Below the pieces are notes generated by a model. It had not been told where the DNA came from. It was given only the letters and a program-made list of their open reading frames with translations, and did not search any database. Below, piece by piece: positions 17,806 to 25,688 of a DNA stretch of 64,000 nucleotides. Location: the NCBI GenBank assembly GCA_018699955.1, contig JABISG010000034.1, positions 58,757 to 122,756 of the forward strand, in the 5' to 3' direction. This DNA comes from Planctomycetaceae bacterium. GTDB taxonomy: Bacteria > Planctomycetota > Planctomycetia > Planctomycetales > Planctomycetaceae. The stretch's first letter is position 1, and each line of letters begins with the position of its first letter. Made by a program: the position numbers and the translations under genes.

Positions 17806-18316
17806 CTGCCGCAAAAATGCACAAGAGTCGCAAAAAAAGAGAACGGGGGATTCCGAAATGACGGGAAAGGACCCGGTTTTTTTGCTGTGTGATCGAATTC
17901 GAGAAACGAGTTTTGCTCTGCATTCCTACTTGCGGCACGGACACCTTGAGAAAGTTTACGAGAATGGCTTGGCCAATCGATTGCGAAAGTTGGGGCTGTC
18001 TGTCCAGCAGCAATACGCTTTGGCCGTCTACGATGAAGATGGAACGGTCTTGGGCGATTTCATCGCGGACTTGTTGATTGACTTTCCACTCATCATTGAA
18101 TTGAAGGCATGTCGCACTATAACAGATGAGCACGTTGCACAACTTCTTGGCTATTTGCGTGCCTCGCGCGTCGAACACGGACTCCTCATCAATTTCGGAG
18201 CGCCAAAACTGCAGATCAAGAAGTACGTCTTAACTGACAAAGACTAAGAACAAATCCGCCAGCTAACCGGCGTTCGTATTTTCTTTTTTTGCGTCTTCTG
18301 TGCTTTCTTGCGGCAA
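17806..18316. mobile_element. Putative inverted-repeat element carrying a single GxxExxY gene
   Basis: The 36-bp arms 17806-17841 and 18281-18316 are inverted copies matching at 29 of 36 positions by eye, each containing a poly-A/T run next to GCG and ending in TTGCGGCA or its complement. They enclose only the GxxExxY gene. No target-site duplication is obvious. The arms resemble those of the ORF-less element at 13237-13384 and the arm at 9621. Mobility is inferred from the structure; no transposase is present. Confidence 0.65.
17858..18247 (+). CDS. GxxExxY protein (PD-(D/E)xK nuclease-fold family)
   Basis: A 129-residue protein with the defining motif G28-H-L-E31-K-V-Y34, and with a later Asp67 (LGDFIADLLI) and E81-L-K83 (IIELKAC) that fit a PD-(D/E)xK nuclease core. 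It corresponds to the GxxExxY family (TIGR04256, also called PD-(D/E)XK superfamily 3), whose function is not established. No partner gene, signal peptide or methylase is present. It lies between tyrS and an oxidoreductase gene but is isolated by the inverted repeats, so it looks like cargo of a small element, not part of an operon. Confidence 0.88.
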   Translation: MTGKDPVFLLCDRIRETSFALHSYLRHGHLEKVYENGLANRLRKLGLSVQQQYALAVYDEDGTVLGDFIADLLIDFPLIIELKACRTITDEHVAQLLGYLRASRVEHGLLINFGAPKLQIKKYVLTDKD

Positions 18317-18358
18317 TTTTCCAGTTTTTCTTACTCGTAACCAATCGCGGAGATCTCT

Positions 18359-19426
18359 ATGCCAGTCGGTTTTGGAATTGTCGGATGTGGAATGATTGCC
18401 AATTTTCATGCGAAGGCGATCGAACAGATTCGCGGCGCGAAGATTGTCGCCTGTTTCGATACGTTCAGCTCGTCGGCCGATCGATTTTCGGCGGCCATCG
18501 GCTGCACGGCGTATCACAAGCTAGCTGACATGTTGGCCGATCCGGCGGTTGATATTGTCACCATTTGCACGCCGAGCGGAGCGCATCGCGATCCGGCCGT
18601 GGCGGCTGCCAATGCCGGCAAGCATGTTGTCGTCGAGAAGCCGTTGGAAATCACGCTCAAGCGCTGCGATGCCATCATCAACGCCTGCCGCAAGAACAAA
18701 GTGAAGCTGTGTACGATTTTTCCGTCGCGATTCAGCCCGGCCAATCAGACGTTGAAAAAGGCGATCGAACAGGGGCGGTTCGGCAAACTGACACTGGGCG
18801 ATACCTACACCAAGTGGTGGCGGACGCAGGAGTATTACGACAGCGGCGGATGGCGGGGTACGTGGGCGCTCGACGGCGGCGGCGCGTTTATGAATCAGGC
18901 CGTTCACAACGTCGACTTGATTTACTCGCTGATGGGCGACGTCGTCGAGGTGACCGGCGCGACCGATACGATTGCCCATGAGCGGATTGAAGTCGAAGAC
19001 ATCGGCGTGGCGACAATCCGTTTCAAGAACGGCGCACTCGGCGTGATGGAAGCGACAACCGCCTCCTATCCCGGCATGCTCAAGAAGATCGAAATCAGCG
19101 GGACCGATGGGACGGCTGTTGTCGAGGAAGATTCGATTCTCGTTTGGGACTTCAAGAAGAAACGAAAAGCCGATGCCGACGTGCTGGAAAAATTTGCCAA
19201 GGCATCATCGGGTGGTGGGGCGGCCGATCCGACGGCGATCTCGTTCGCCGGCCATCAACGGCAACTGACGGATTTCATCAAGGCCATTCGCACCAACGGC
19301 AAGCCGCTGGTCGATGGCGAAGAAGGCCGCAAGAGCGTCGAGATTATTCTGGCAATCTACAAAGCCGCCTGGAGCGGCCGCCGGGTGCAGTTGCCACTCA
19401 AGAGCGATCCCAAGCGACCGAAGTGA
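18359..19426 (+). CDS. Gfo/Idh/MocA family NAD(P)-dependent oxidoreductase
   Basis: A 355-residue cytoplasmic sugar or cyclitol dehydrogenase-type enzyme. The N-terminal Rossmann fold starts GIVGCGMIANFHAKAI, the EKP motif (Glu93-Lys94-Pro95) is in VVVEKPLEITL, and the C-terminal alpha/beta domain has the GGGAFMNQAVHNVDL segment with its active-site His. The family oxidises or epimerises diverse sugars, so the substrate stays open. Planctomycetes carry many paralogs tied to polysaccharide use. No signal peptide is seen. The start ATG at 18359 gives the usual N-terminus. Confidence 0.92.
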   Translation: MPVGFGIVGCGMIANFHAKAIEQIRGAKIVACFDTFSSSADRFSAAIGCTAYHKLADMLADPAVDIVTICTPSGAHRDPAVAAANAGKHVVVEKPLEITLKRCDAIINACRKNKVKLCTIFPSRFSPANQTLKKAIEQGRFGKLTLGDTYTKWWRTQEYYDSGGWRGTWALDGGGAFMNQAVHNVDLIYSLMGDVVEVTGATDTIAHERIEVEDIGVATIRFKNGALGVMEATTASYPGMLKKIEISGTDGTAVVEEDSILVWDFKKKRKADADVLEKFAKASSGGGAADPTAISFAGHQRQLTDFIKAIRTNGKPLVDGEEGRKSVEIILAIYKAAWSGRRVQLPLKSDPKRPK

Positions 19427-19442
19427 GTCGTTGATCGAAATC

Positions 19443-19520
19443 CATTTAGCCGCCCCGCTTGCGGGGCGTGGTGTCGATTCATTGGCCCAAAACACGCGGG
19501 GCAAGCCCCGCGGCTAAATG
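19443..19520. repeat. 78-bp palindromic repeat with nested hairpins
   Basis: The outer arms 19443-19452 (CATTTAGCCG) and 19511-19520 are perfect inverted copies. Two inner hairpins, CCCCGCTTGCGGGG and CGCGGGGCAAGCCCCGCG, sit inside. A related copy of the second hairpin occurs at 27347-27371. It lies between convergent genes and might also stop transcription. Confidence 0.85.
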
Positions 19521-19529
19521 GGATGCCCA

Positions 19530-20738
19530 CTATCGTTTCTTCGGCTGTTCTTTCGCAGTGGCACGCAGCGTGTCGAGCAGTTGCTTGATTTCGCGGTGGG
19601 ACTTCTGCGTTTGGCGGATGACGAACAGGCCGTCGAATTCTTCAATCTTCCCGCCGTCTCCATCGATGTCCATCCACGGGCCGCCGGTACTTCCGGTGAT
19701 GACGTCGATGAGTACCTTCCCGGCGGGAATCTCGATGGTAACCGGCTTGAGTCCCGCAGCTATCGCAGATCCCATCCCTCCCATAGCTGAACCGCCACCC
19801 CCGCCTGCGCCCGGTCCGCCCGCTGCTCCGCCGAGTTGCATCGACACCGCAGAAGCTGTGATGTCGTCTTCGATCTGAAAGAACCCACCGCCGCTTCCTC
19901 CGCCCATGCCGCCGCTGATTCCGGGATAGACCGTTCGGGTGATTGGTTTGACGCCATCGAGGATGTCGCGGACGTTGTAGACCTGGATCTCCAGATCATC
20001 TTCACTGGCTTCGGTGGTCTGAATGTAGATCAGCCCATCGCGAATCGAATACGTTAACTGGCCCGGACCGGTTGCCCGTTCGAGAATCAGTTCAATCGCC
20101 GTCGCGGCCGACAACTTTGTGTAGTTGACCTTGAGCGTCACCGGCTCGTCACCGTTGATTCCCTCTTCTTCCAGCGAAGAGTGATTAATGAAGATATCGA
20201 GCTCAATCTGATCGGCGATATCTTGCAGGGCGTCGTTTAGCGGAATGTCATCAAAGTCGAGTTCTTCAATCTTTGTCGCCAATTTGGTTTCGACGGCTTC
20301 ACGCTGGGGATCTCTCGTGCTTTCCGGGGCGGCGACGTCTCCAAGCCCCGAACCCATGCCGGCACGCCCGGCGCCCGGCTGTTGCGCGACGACACGGGGG
20401 ACCATGTTGCCGCCGGGGTCGGCGGGCCACATTGCGAATGAGATGAGGATGACCGCCGAGGCAGCCGCGATGGAAGCGAGTGTGCAACGCATGAGAATTC
20501 TCCTTCGTCGTCGATGGGCCAGTTGGGTGAAATGAGTGGCCAGTTCGGCAGCGTCGCCGAACTCGTCCAGGGCTTGACGAATGGCTGCTTCCTGCGAGAG
20601 TCCGCTTGCAGTCAGTTCGTCGAGCCGTTCTTCGAGGTGATCGCGCAGCTCGTCAGAGATTTCGCTGCGCTGGCCCGCGTTGAGCCGCAGAAAGCGGCTC
20701 AAAAGCGAAAGGTAAAGCTCAAATTCCTGTTTCGACAT
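19530..20738 (-). CDS. Membrane-anchored protein with HAAS-type prefix domain and secretin STN-like domain
   Basis: A 402-residue protein from ATG 20738. Residues 1-70 (MSKQEFELYLSLLSRFLRLN, then LRDHLEERLDELTASGLSQE) match the helical HAAS/permease-prefix domain that typically sits behind a PadR regulator. A single membrane helix follows (about residues 83-103), then a segment with IEELDFDDIPLNDALQDIAD and a TLKVNYTKLSAATAIELIL pattern typical of secretin/TonB short N-terminal (STN) domains. The C-terminal part is Gly/Met-rich (GGMGGGSGGG) before a final beta-rich region. Function unknown; probably anchored with the STN domain outside the cytoplasm. A GTG at 20780 is an alternative start. 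Confidence 0.8.
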   Translation of the reverse strand: MSKQEFELYLSLLSRFLRLNAGQRSEISDELRDHLEERLDELTASGLSQEAAIRQALDEFGDAAELATHFTQLAHRRRRRILMRCTLASIAAASAVILISFAMWPADPGGNMVPRVVAQQPGAGRAGMGSGLGDVAAPESTRDPQREAVETKLATKIEELDFDDIPLNDALQDIADQIELDIFINHSSLEEEGINGDEPVTLKVNYTKLSAATAIELILERATGPGQLTYSIRDGLIYIQTTEASEDDLEIQVYNVRDILDGVKPITRTVYPGISGGMGGGSGGGFFQIEDDITASAVSMQLGGAAGGPGAGGGGGSAMGGMGSAIAAGLKPVTIEIPAGKVLIDVITGSTGGPWMDIDGDGGKIEEFDGLFVIRQTQKSHREIKQLLDTLRATAKEQPKKR

Positions 20739-20781
20739 GGCAGGGGATTCTCCTGCAAGAACAATTGGTGAAGTGAACACA

Positions 20782-21138
20782 TCATGCTGGCTCTGGCGGA
20801 ACCGCCAGAATTGGTTTCAGCATCTCCATCAGGCATTGCGAATACTCGTACCACTGAGTCGCCTGCTGTTTGAGCCGACGGTGTCCGGCCGCCGTCAGTT
20901 CGTACCACTTGCGTCTGCGGCCGGTGGAATCATCCCAACGGCATTTGATCAGCTTGTCGTCTTCCAGACGATGCAACAGCGGGTACATGGTCCCCGCCTT
21001 CACATCGATCATGCCGCGACTTGCCTCGCGCAGGCTTTGGCCAATCAGGTAGCCATACTTCGGCTCCGCCGACAGCACGGAGAGCACCATCAAGTCGAGG
21101 CTGCCCCGCATCAATTCCGGGCCAAATTTCTCCGTCAT
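20782..21138 (-). CDS. PadR-family transcriptional regulator
   Basis: A 118-residue winged-helix repressor from ATG 21138. The sequence LMRGSLDLMVLSVLSAEPKYGYLIGQSL, then KAGTMYPLLHRLEDDKLIKC and GRRRKWYELTAAGHRRL is diagnostic for PadR. The C-terminal helix for dimerisation is short, as in PadR subfamily 2. It is immediately upstream of the HAAS-domain gene. An imperfect palindrome in its own leader (21155-21173) suggests autoregulation. The frame continues upstream of 21138 but without PadR similarity. Confidence 0.93.
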   Translation of the reverse strand: MTEKFGPELMRGSLDLMVLSVLSAEPKYGYLIGQSLREASRGMIDVKAGTMYPLLHRLEDDKLIKCRWDDSTGRRRKWYELTAAGHRRLKQQATQWYEYSQCLMEMLKPILAVPPEPA

Positions 21139-21154
21139 TCCGTTACTCCCTGCA

Positions 21155-21173
21155 TATGTTGCATAGCTACATA
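21155..21173. promoter_or_regulatory. Candidate PadR operator upstream of the padR gene
   Basis: TATGTTGC-ATA-GCTACATA is a 19-bp inverted repeat with one mismatch per arm pair, 17 bp upstream of the padR ATG. Its ATGT...ACAT half-sites match the general PadR-operator pattern. A related site is in front of the second padR gene. Confidence 0.6.
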
Positions 21174-21284
21174 TATAGCCGTGCCACACATAGACGTCAA
21201 GCTGCAATTGACGGATTTTGGGAATCCCACGACACTCCCGACAGATTGACGAGCAAAGTTGGAAAGTCAACGGAGTGACTGCGG

Positions 21285-22238
21285 ATGAACTGGCGGCGGT
21301 GGCGGCATCGGGGGGAGTACCTGATTTTTCGGGTGATTGTCTGCGTGGTTGGCGCATTGCCGACGCGGACGATTGCGTGGCTTTCCTCTGGTCTGGCCTT
21401 CGTCTTCTGTCGGTTATTGCCCCGCAAGTTGACGCGTTACGAGATTGCTCGCGCGAACATTCGGCAGGCATTCGGCGATCGATACAGCGACAGCGAGATC
21501 GACGGGATCATCCGCGGCATGTGGTTGCATTTGTTTCGGATGGTGACCGAGATTGTGCAACTGCCGCGAAAACTGCGGCTTTCCAATTGCAGCGATGTGA
21601 TCGAATTCCGTCATCGCGACGAATTGGTCCGCGCGCTTTGTACGGGGCGGCCGGTGATTGTGCTCAGCGGACATTTCGGCAACTGGGAGATGGCAACTGC
21701 GGCGCTCGGGCAGTTTGGATTTCCGGCCGGTGTGGTGGCCCGCGACCTCGACAATCCGTATCTGCACAATTGGTTTGCCCGCTGGCGGCAGGCGACCGGG
21801 CATCGGTTGATCTCAAAAAAAGGCGGCGCGAACGACATGGTCGCCTTCATGCAGAACGGCGGCTGCCTGGCGATGCTCGCCGATCAGGATGCGGGGTCGC
21901 GCGGACTGTTTGTCCCGTTTTTCGGGAAGCCGGCGTCAACGTTCAAATCAATCGCGCTGCTGGCGCTGCAGTATCGGGCTTTGATCTGTGTCTGTTATTC
22001 GCGGCGGCTGGACGACGACTTTGAAAACAATCACTGGGTGAAATACGAAGCCGGCTGCGAAGACATCATCGATCCCGACGACTACGACGATGTCGATGCC
22101 GTCCGGCAAATCACCGAGCGGTATACGTCGGCTTTGGAACGGGCCGTCGAGTTGTCGCCCGAACAATACTTCTGGGTGCATCGCCGCTGGAAAAGCGTGC
22201 CGGGACAACGGCGACGACGCGCGAAGAAGGCGGCGTGA
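21285..22238 (+). CDS. Lysophospholipid/lipid A acyltransferase (LpxL/HtrB family)
   Basis: A 317-residue inner-membrane acyltransferase. The N-terminal membrane anchor (LIFRVIVCVVGALPTRTIAW) is followed by the catalytic motif HFGNWE with His130 and Glu135, and MLADQDAGSRGLFVPFFGKPAS, the conserved second acyl-acceptor block of LpxL/LpxM enzymes. It probably adds a secondary acyl chain to lipid A; together with lptB at 22696 this supports an LPS-containing outer membrane. A basic tail (RRRRAKKAA) ends the protein. It is divergent from padR. Confidence 0.9.
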   Translation: MNWRRWRHRGEYLIFRVIVCVVGALPTRTIAWLSSGLAFVFCRLLPRKLTRYEIARANIRQAFGDRYSDSEIDGIIRGMWLHLFRMVTEIVQLPRKLRLSNCSDVIEFRHRDELVRALCTGRPVIVLSGHFGNWEMATAALGQFGFPAGVVARDLDNPYLHNWFARWRQATGHRLISKKGGANDMVAFMQNGGCLAMLADQDAGSRGLFVPFFGKPASTFKSIALLALQYRALICVCYSRRLDDDFENNHWVKYEAGCEDIIDPDDYDDVDAVRQITERYTSALERAVELSPEQYFWVHRRWKSVPGQRRRRAKKAA

Positions 22239-22250
22239 CGGGGATGGAAA

Positions 22251-22275
22251 ACCCTTGCTTGCGCGACGGGCTGGT
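22251..22275. repeat. Single arm of the CTTGCGCGACGGGCTGG repeat family
   Basis: The sequence reading TTGCTTGCGCGACGGGCTGG matches the right arm of the hairpin at 16420-16477. A degenerate second copy (CTTGCGCTGCGGGCTGG) follows at once. It sits between the acyltransferase stop and the Rieske gene. Confidence 0.75.
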
Positions 22276-22355
22276 CGCTTGCGCTGCGGGCTGGTTTTGC
22301 GTAACATGTGGGTTCGCGTGAATACGATCACTACGAACCTGTTGGGGCGTTTCGC

Positions 22356-22664
22356 ATGGCTGAGAGAATTCGCATTGCCGCTGTGACCGATGTGCCGCCC
22401 GGTTCGGGCAAGGAATTGACAGCGGGTGGGCGGGTGATTGCGTTGTTCAATGTCGATGGTGAATTCCACGCGTTAGACGGCGTGTGTCCGCATGCGGGAG
22501 GTCCGCTGGGCGAGGGGGGACTGTCCGGCAACATCGTCACTTGCCCGTGGCATGGGTGGCAGTTTGATGTGACGACGGGGACACATTGCCTGAACGCGAA
22601 TCTCGTGCATGCTTCGCTGCCGATCTCGGTGGACGGCGGCGAGGTGTACGTCGAACTGCCCTGA
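22356..22664 (+). CDS. Rieske [2Fe-2S] ferredoxin-like protein (NirD type)
   Basis: A 102-residue soluble Rieske protein from ATG 22356. The cluster ligands are Cys44/His46 in CPHAGGP and Cys63/His66 in CPWHGWQF. There is no signal peptide or membrane anchor. Such stand-alone proteins resemble the small subunit of assimilatory nitrite reductase or ferredoxins of ring-hydroxylating oxygenases; no oxygenase or nitrite reductase is next to it, so the partner is unknown. It is convergent with lptB at 22696. Confidence 0.93.
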   Translation: MAERIRIAAVTDVPPGSGKELTAGGRVIALFNVDGEFHALDGVCPHAGGPLGEGGLSGNIVTCPWHGWQFDVTTGTHCLNANLVHASLPISVDGGEVYVELP

Positions 22665-22695
22665 GAATTCCCGCCGGGCGCGGCCGGCGGGCTGT

Positions 22696-23628
22696 TTATG
22701 CGGCTTGATCGCGTATGTCGTCGTCGTTGGTGTCTTCCCGGTTTTCTTCAGTTTCCGCTTCCGTCGGCGACTCATCGACTGGCGACGTCTCGTCTGCGTT
22801 TTCTTCCGTGGCCTTTTCTTCCGCCGTATCTTCTTCGTCTATTTTTTCGTTCGTCTCCTCGGGGGCCGGTGTAGTGCCGAAAGATTGCTTGCCTTCGATG
22901 ATCGAGGCGGCGTCGAAACGGCGGCCGAAGTAGAGTTCCATTGCCGTTGGATCGTTCAACACGGTTTCTGCGTCGCCGCTGACGACGACCTTGCCGGCGC
23001 AAACAATGTAGCTGCGGTCGGTCACCGTTAGCGTTTCGCGTTCGCGATGGTCGGTGAGGAGGACGGCAATGCCGCTGGTGCAAAGGTCCGCAATGATGTC
23101 TTGAATGCTGTGGATCGTCACGGGATCGATTCCGGTGAACGGCTCATCGAGCAGAATGAGTGCAGGTTTGCTGGCCAGACAGCGGGCAATTTCCAGCCGT
23201 CGCCGTTCGCCGCCGGAAAGCGTGCCGGCCGACTGCTTGCGTTTTTCTTCGAGACCGAATTGGCCCAGCAGTGTGGTGATGCGTTTTTCGCGTTCGCTGC
23301 GGCTCAACTTCAAGTATTCGAGAATCGCACGCAGGTTCTGCTCGACGGACAGTTTGCGAAAGATGCTGTCGTCCTGCGGCAGGAAACCCATTCCGTGTCG
23401 GGCGCGTTTATACATTGGCCAGCGGGTCACATCGTCACCGGCGAGCAGCACGCGTCCTTCGGTCGCGCCGATGAGGCCGCAGGCCATGCGGAATGTTGTG
23501 GTCTTGCCGGCTCCGTTCGGTCCGAGCAGGCCGACGATTTCTCCGCGTTCGACGTAGAAATCAATGCCATCAACGGCGCGCTTGCCGGGGTAATCCTTCA
23601 CCAGGCCGAAACATTCAAGAATGGGCAT
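22696..23628 (-). CDS. lptB: LptB: LPS export ABC transporter ATPase with acidic C-terminal tail
   Basis: The ATP-binding subunit of the LptB2FG complex that extracts LPS from the inner membrane. Walker A GPNGAGKTTT, Q-loop MGFLPQDDSIFRKLSV, signature LSGGERRRLEIARCL, Walker B ALILLDEPF and H-loop VLLTDHRE are all intact, and the order and spacing match LptB. About 60 residues after position 248 (PEETNEKIDEEDTAEEKATE onward) are an acidic, low-complexity tail absent from typical LptB of about 240 residues. Periplasmic LptA and LptC are not adjacent. It lies 39 bp downstream of the first signal peptidase gene, suggesting one transcript. Confidence 0.93.
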   Translation of the reverse strand: MPILECFGLVKDYPGKRAVDGIDFYVERGEIVGLLGPNGAGKTTTFRMACGLIGATEGRVLLAGDDVTRWPMYKRARHGMGFLPQDDSIFRKLSVEQNLRAILEYLKLSRSEREKRITTLLGQFGLEEKRKQSAGTLSGGERRRLEIARCLASKPALILLDEPFTGIDPVTIHSIQDIIADLCTSGIAVLLTDHRERETLTVTDRSYIVCAGKVVVSGDAETVLNDPTAMELYFGRRFDAASIIEGKQSFGTTPAPEETNEKIDEEDTAEEKATEENADETSPVDESPTEAETEENREDTNDDDIRDQAA

Positions 23629-23667
23629 CGCATCGTCCTCCTTGACGATTACTGGCGGTCAGCTCCG

Positions 23668-25584
23668 TCACCGAATCCGGTGCATTCGGAATACGTTGGG
23701 ATAAAACGGGACGGTGAACTTTGTGTATGGGGCTTCCGCAGGGTCGCGCTGTTCCGGATACTCGCCCGGTCCGCTGCGATGGTAGGAAAGCCATTTAAGC
23801 GGCCCTGGAATTCCGTAGCCACGGCCATCGTTCATGAACGGGATGCCGTGCGGCCAGTAGACGAAGAACGCCTTTCCGACCAACGCCGATCGCGGCACGG
23901 CGTGCCGGTTTTTCGCACCGCGGGTGTTCGGCCACAATCGGCCGTCCAAACTGTGCGGGCTGTTGTCACCCATCATGAAGAACTCATCGGCGCTGAGCGC
24001 GTCGAAGTTCGCAACCGCACGCTTGTCAGCAAACTCTTTGTACCACGCCTGCGGATCATACAGCAGATGGCGCAACTTAACATAGTTGTCCTCGGTGCCG
24101 TATGCGTTGCTGGTGAGTCCACCATATTCGTACTGCTTGCCTTCCACGGTCTCCGCGTCGGATCGGTAGTAAACATCGCGCTGCAACAGCAGCCGTGACA
24201 CTTTCAACTGGCAGCCGTTGGCCGCAATGCCAACGGGCGCCAGATCCACGTCGCCCGGACCGGGATGTGCGGGTGCTGGGTACTCGGTGTTGCCGTCGAA
24301 CTCGACGAGCGAATCGTCAATCCACAGGCACAGTCGTTGATCGACATTGGCGAACGAGATCGAATGTTTGCCGCTTCCCTGCAGATTTGTCTGGGCCGTT
24401 GCGAGTTGCCGTTCTTCGTACGGCGGGTCGCGTTTCATGCCGGTTTCGATGTAGTACAGCGTCGCCTTGCCGGTCTTCAAATCGAACCGGCAGCGGTGGC
24501 GATAGTCACCGTCGGTGAGTTCGATCTGAAACTCACCCTGTGCTTTGTCGATTTCCACATCGAAGTTGATCGTCAGATCGCTGACCCAGAAGGCATCGTC
24601 ACGACCGCTGGCACGTCCGCCGCGTTGTGTGTAGGCGTTGTAGGGACAGAAATCTGAAATCAGCATTGGTCCGCGATCGGTGATCAGCGGGCGTTCTGCT
24701 GCATAGGCATCCCAGTCGTCCTGCGACGGGACAAAATGGCGATAGCGGATCCAGCGCTCCTCGTCGCTAGCTGTTCCATCAATTTGAAACGTTCGGCCTT
24801 CGTAGTCGGCCTTCCAGCCGTCGGCATCGCTCGACCAGCGACTGCCGTCGGGCGACTCCGACTTCAACGCTGCCCACCGTTCGGGCCAACCTCGTTTGAT
24901 TAAACCGCGGGCCGGCTTCTCGTTGTCGTGTACCAGTAGCTGCAATACACGTTGCTTGTTGGGGTCATCTTTGTGGGCAACACGGAACGGTTCGGTCTCT
25001 CCCTTGCGAGTGAAGATGTCTCCCCATTCAATTCTGATTTCCTCGCCCGGCAGACCGACCAACCGTTTGATGTAGTTGGTCTTCGGGTCCTCGGGGAATT
25101 TGAAGACGACGATGTCCCACCGCTGTGGTTCCCAGAATTCGTAGGGAAACTTGTTGACCAGAATGCGATCACCTTTGAATCCCGGGAGACCTTCCGGCTT
25201 CGTCTCCGCGTCGAAGATTTGGTTGTTGTAGCGGCAATTCGGGCACAGCGCCGATGTGATTCGCTGCGAGGGAACGTAGTATTCGGTGTTTCGGTCGAGT
25301 TCGCTGCTGGCGCCGACGACCGAGTGCGTACCGCATTCCGGGCAAGTGAAATCGATGTGCCGACCAAAGAGCGTCGGTGCCATCGAGCCGGTGGGAATGA
25401 CGAACGCTTCCGCCTCGAACGTGCGAACGAGGAACGCCAGAATGAACGCGACCACCACCGATTCGATGGTCTCACGCGTGCCATCGGAACGTGCGGGCCG
25501 CTTGTCGTCTGGCGTTTTACTCTTCGATGCTGTCGATTTGTCGGCCGCGTCGGCCGGCTTCTCGGTCTTGGGTGGCTTTGCCAT
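23668..25584 (-). CDS. lepB: Signal peptidase I with zinc-ribbon and large beta-rich insert
   Basis: A 638-residue membrane peptidase that removes Sec signal peptides. After a Lys/Asp-rich cytoplasmic tail and one membrane helix (about 41-62) comes the catalytic Ser67 in [13 protein letters not shown]. Box D has the general base Lys173 in [12 protein letters not shown], and the C-terminal box E is [14 protein letters not shown]. Between the serine and lysine are two CxxC pairs (81/84 and 114/117), a zinc-ribbon-like insertion. Between boxes D and E about 340 residues of beta-rich sequence are inserted, with [18 protein letters not shown] looking like a jelly-roll. Typical LepB is 250-330 residues. 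It lies directly downstream of its paralog. Confidence 0.92.
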   Translation of the reverse strand: MAKPPKTEKPADAADKSTASKSKTPDDKRPARSDGTRETIESVVVAFILAFLVRTFEAEAFVIPTGSMAPTLFGRHIDFTCPECGTHSVVGASSELDRNTEYYVPSQRITSALCPNCRYNNQIFDAETKPEGLPGFKGDRILVNKFPYEFWEPQRWDIVVFKFPEDPKTNYIKRLVGLPGEEIRIEWGDIFTRKGETEPFRVAHKDDPNKQRVLQLLVHDNEKPARGLIKRGWPERWAALKSESPDGSRWSSDADGWKADYEGRTFQIDGTASDEERWIRYRHFVPSQDDWDAYAAERPLITDRGPMLISDFCPYNAYTQRGGRASGRDDAFWVSDLTINFDVEIDKAQGEFQIELTDGDYRHRCRFDLKTGKATLYYIETGMKRDPPYEERQLATAQTNLQGSGKHSISFANVDQRLCLWIDDSLVEFDGNTEYPAPAHPGPGDVDLAPVGIAANGCQLKVSRLLLQRDVYYRSDAETVEGKQYEYGGLTSNAYGTEDNYVKLRHLLYDPQAWYKEFADKRAVANFDALSADEFFMMGDNSPHSLDGRLWPNTRGAKNRHAVPRSALVGKAFFVYWPHGIPFMNDGRGYGIPGPLKWLSYHRSGPGEYPEQRDPAEAPYTKFTVPFYPNVFRMHRIR

Positions 25585-25615
25585 TGCTGAATCGAACTCC
25601 GAAAGACTGAACTAG

Positions 25616-25636
25616 CTGCGATGCAACGCATCGCAG
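25616..25636. repeat. Palindrome CTGCGATG-CAACG-CATCGCAG (dispersed family)
   Basis: A 21-bp palindrome with 9-bp arms. A sequence variant, CTGCGACTCAACGCGTCGCAG, lies at 49348-49368 with compensating changes in both arms. It lies in the spacer between the two signal peptidase genes. Confidence 0.75.
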
Positions 25637-25688
25637 TGACTGCGAGCCGTTGGCTCTCAGCTGACAACGTCAATGCTTCTCTGAAAGA

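Noticed and set aside
17858..18247. GxxExxY gene as a restriction endonuclease or toxin-antitoxin part
   Set aside because: No methylase, specificity subunit or antitoxin-like partner lies beside it, and the family's role is unknown; the nuclease fold alone does not prove restriction.
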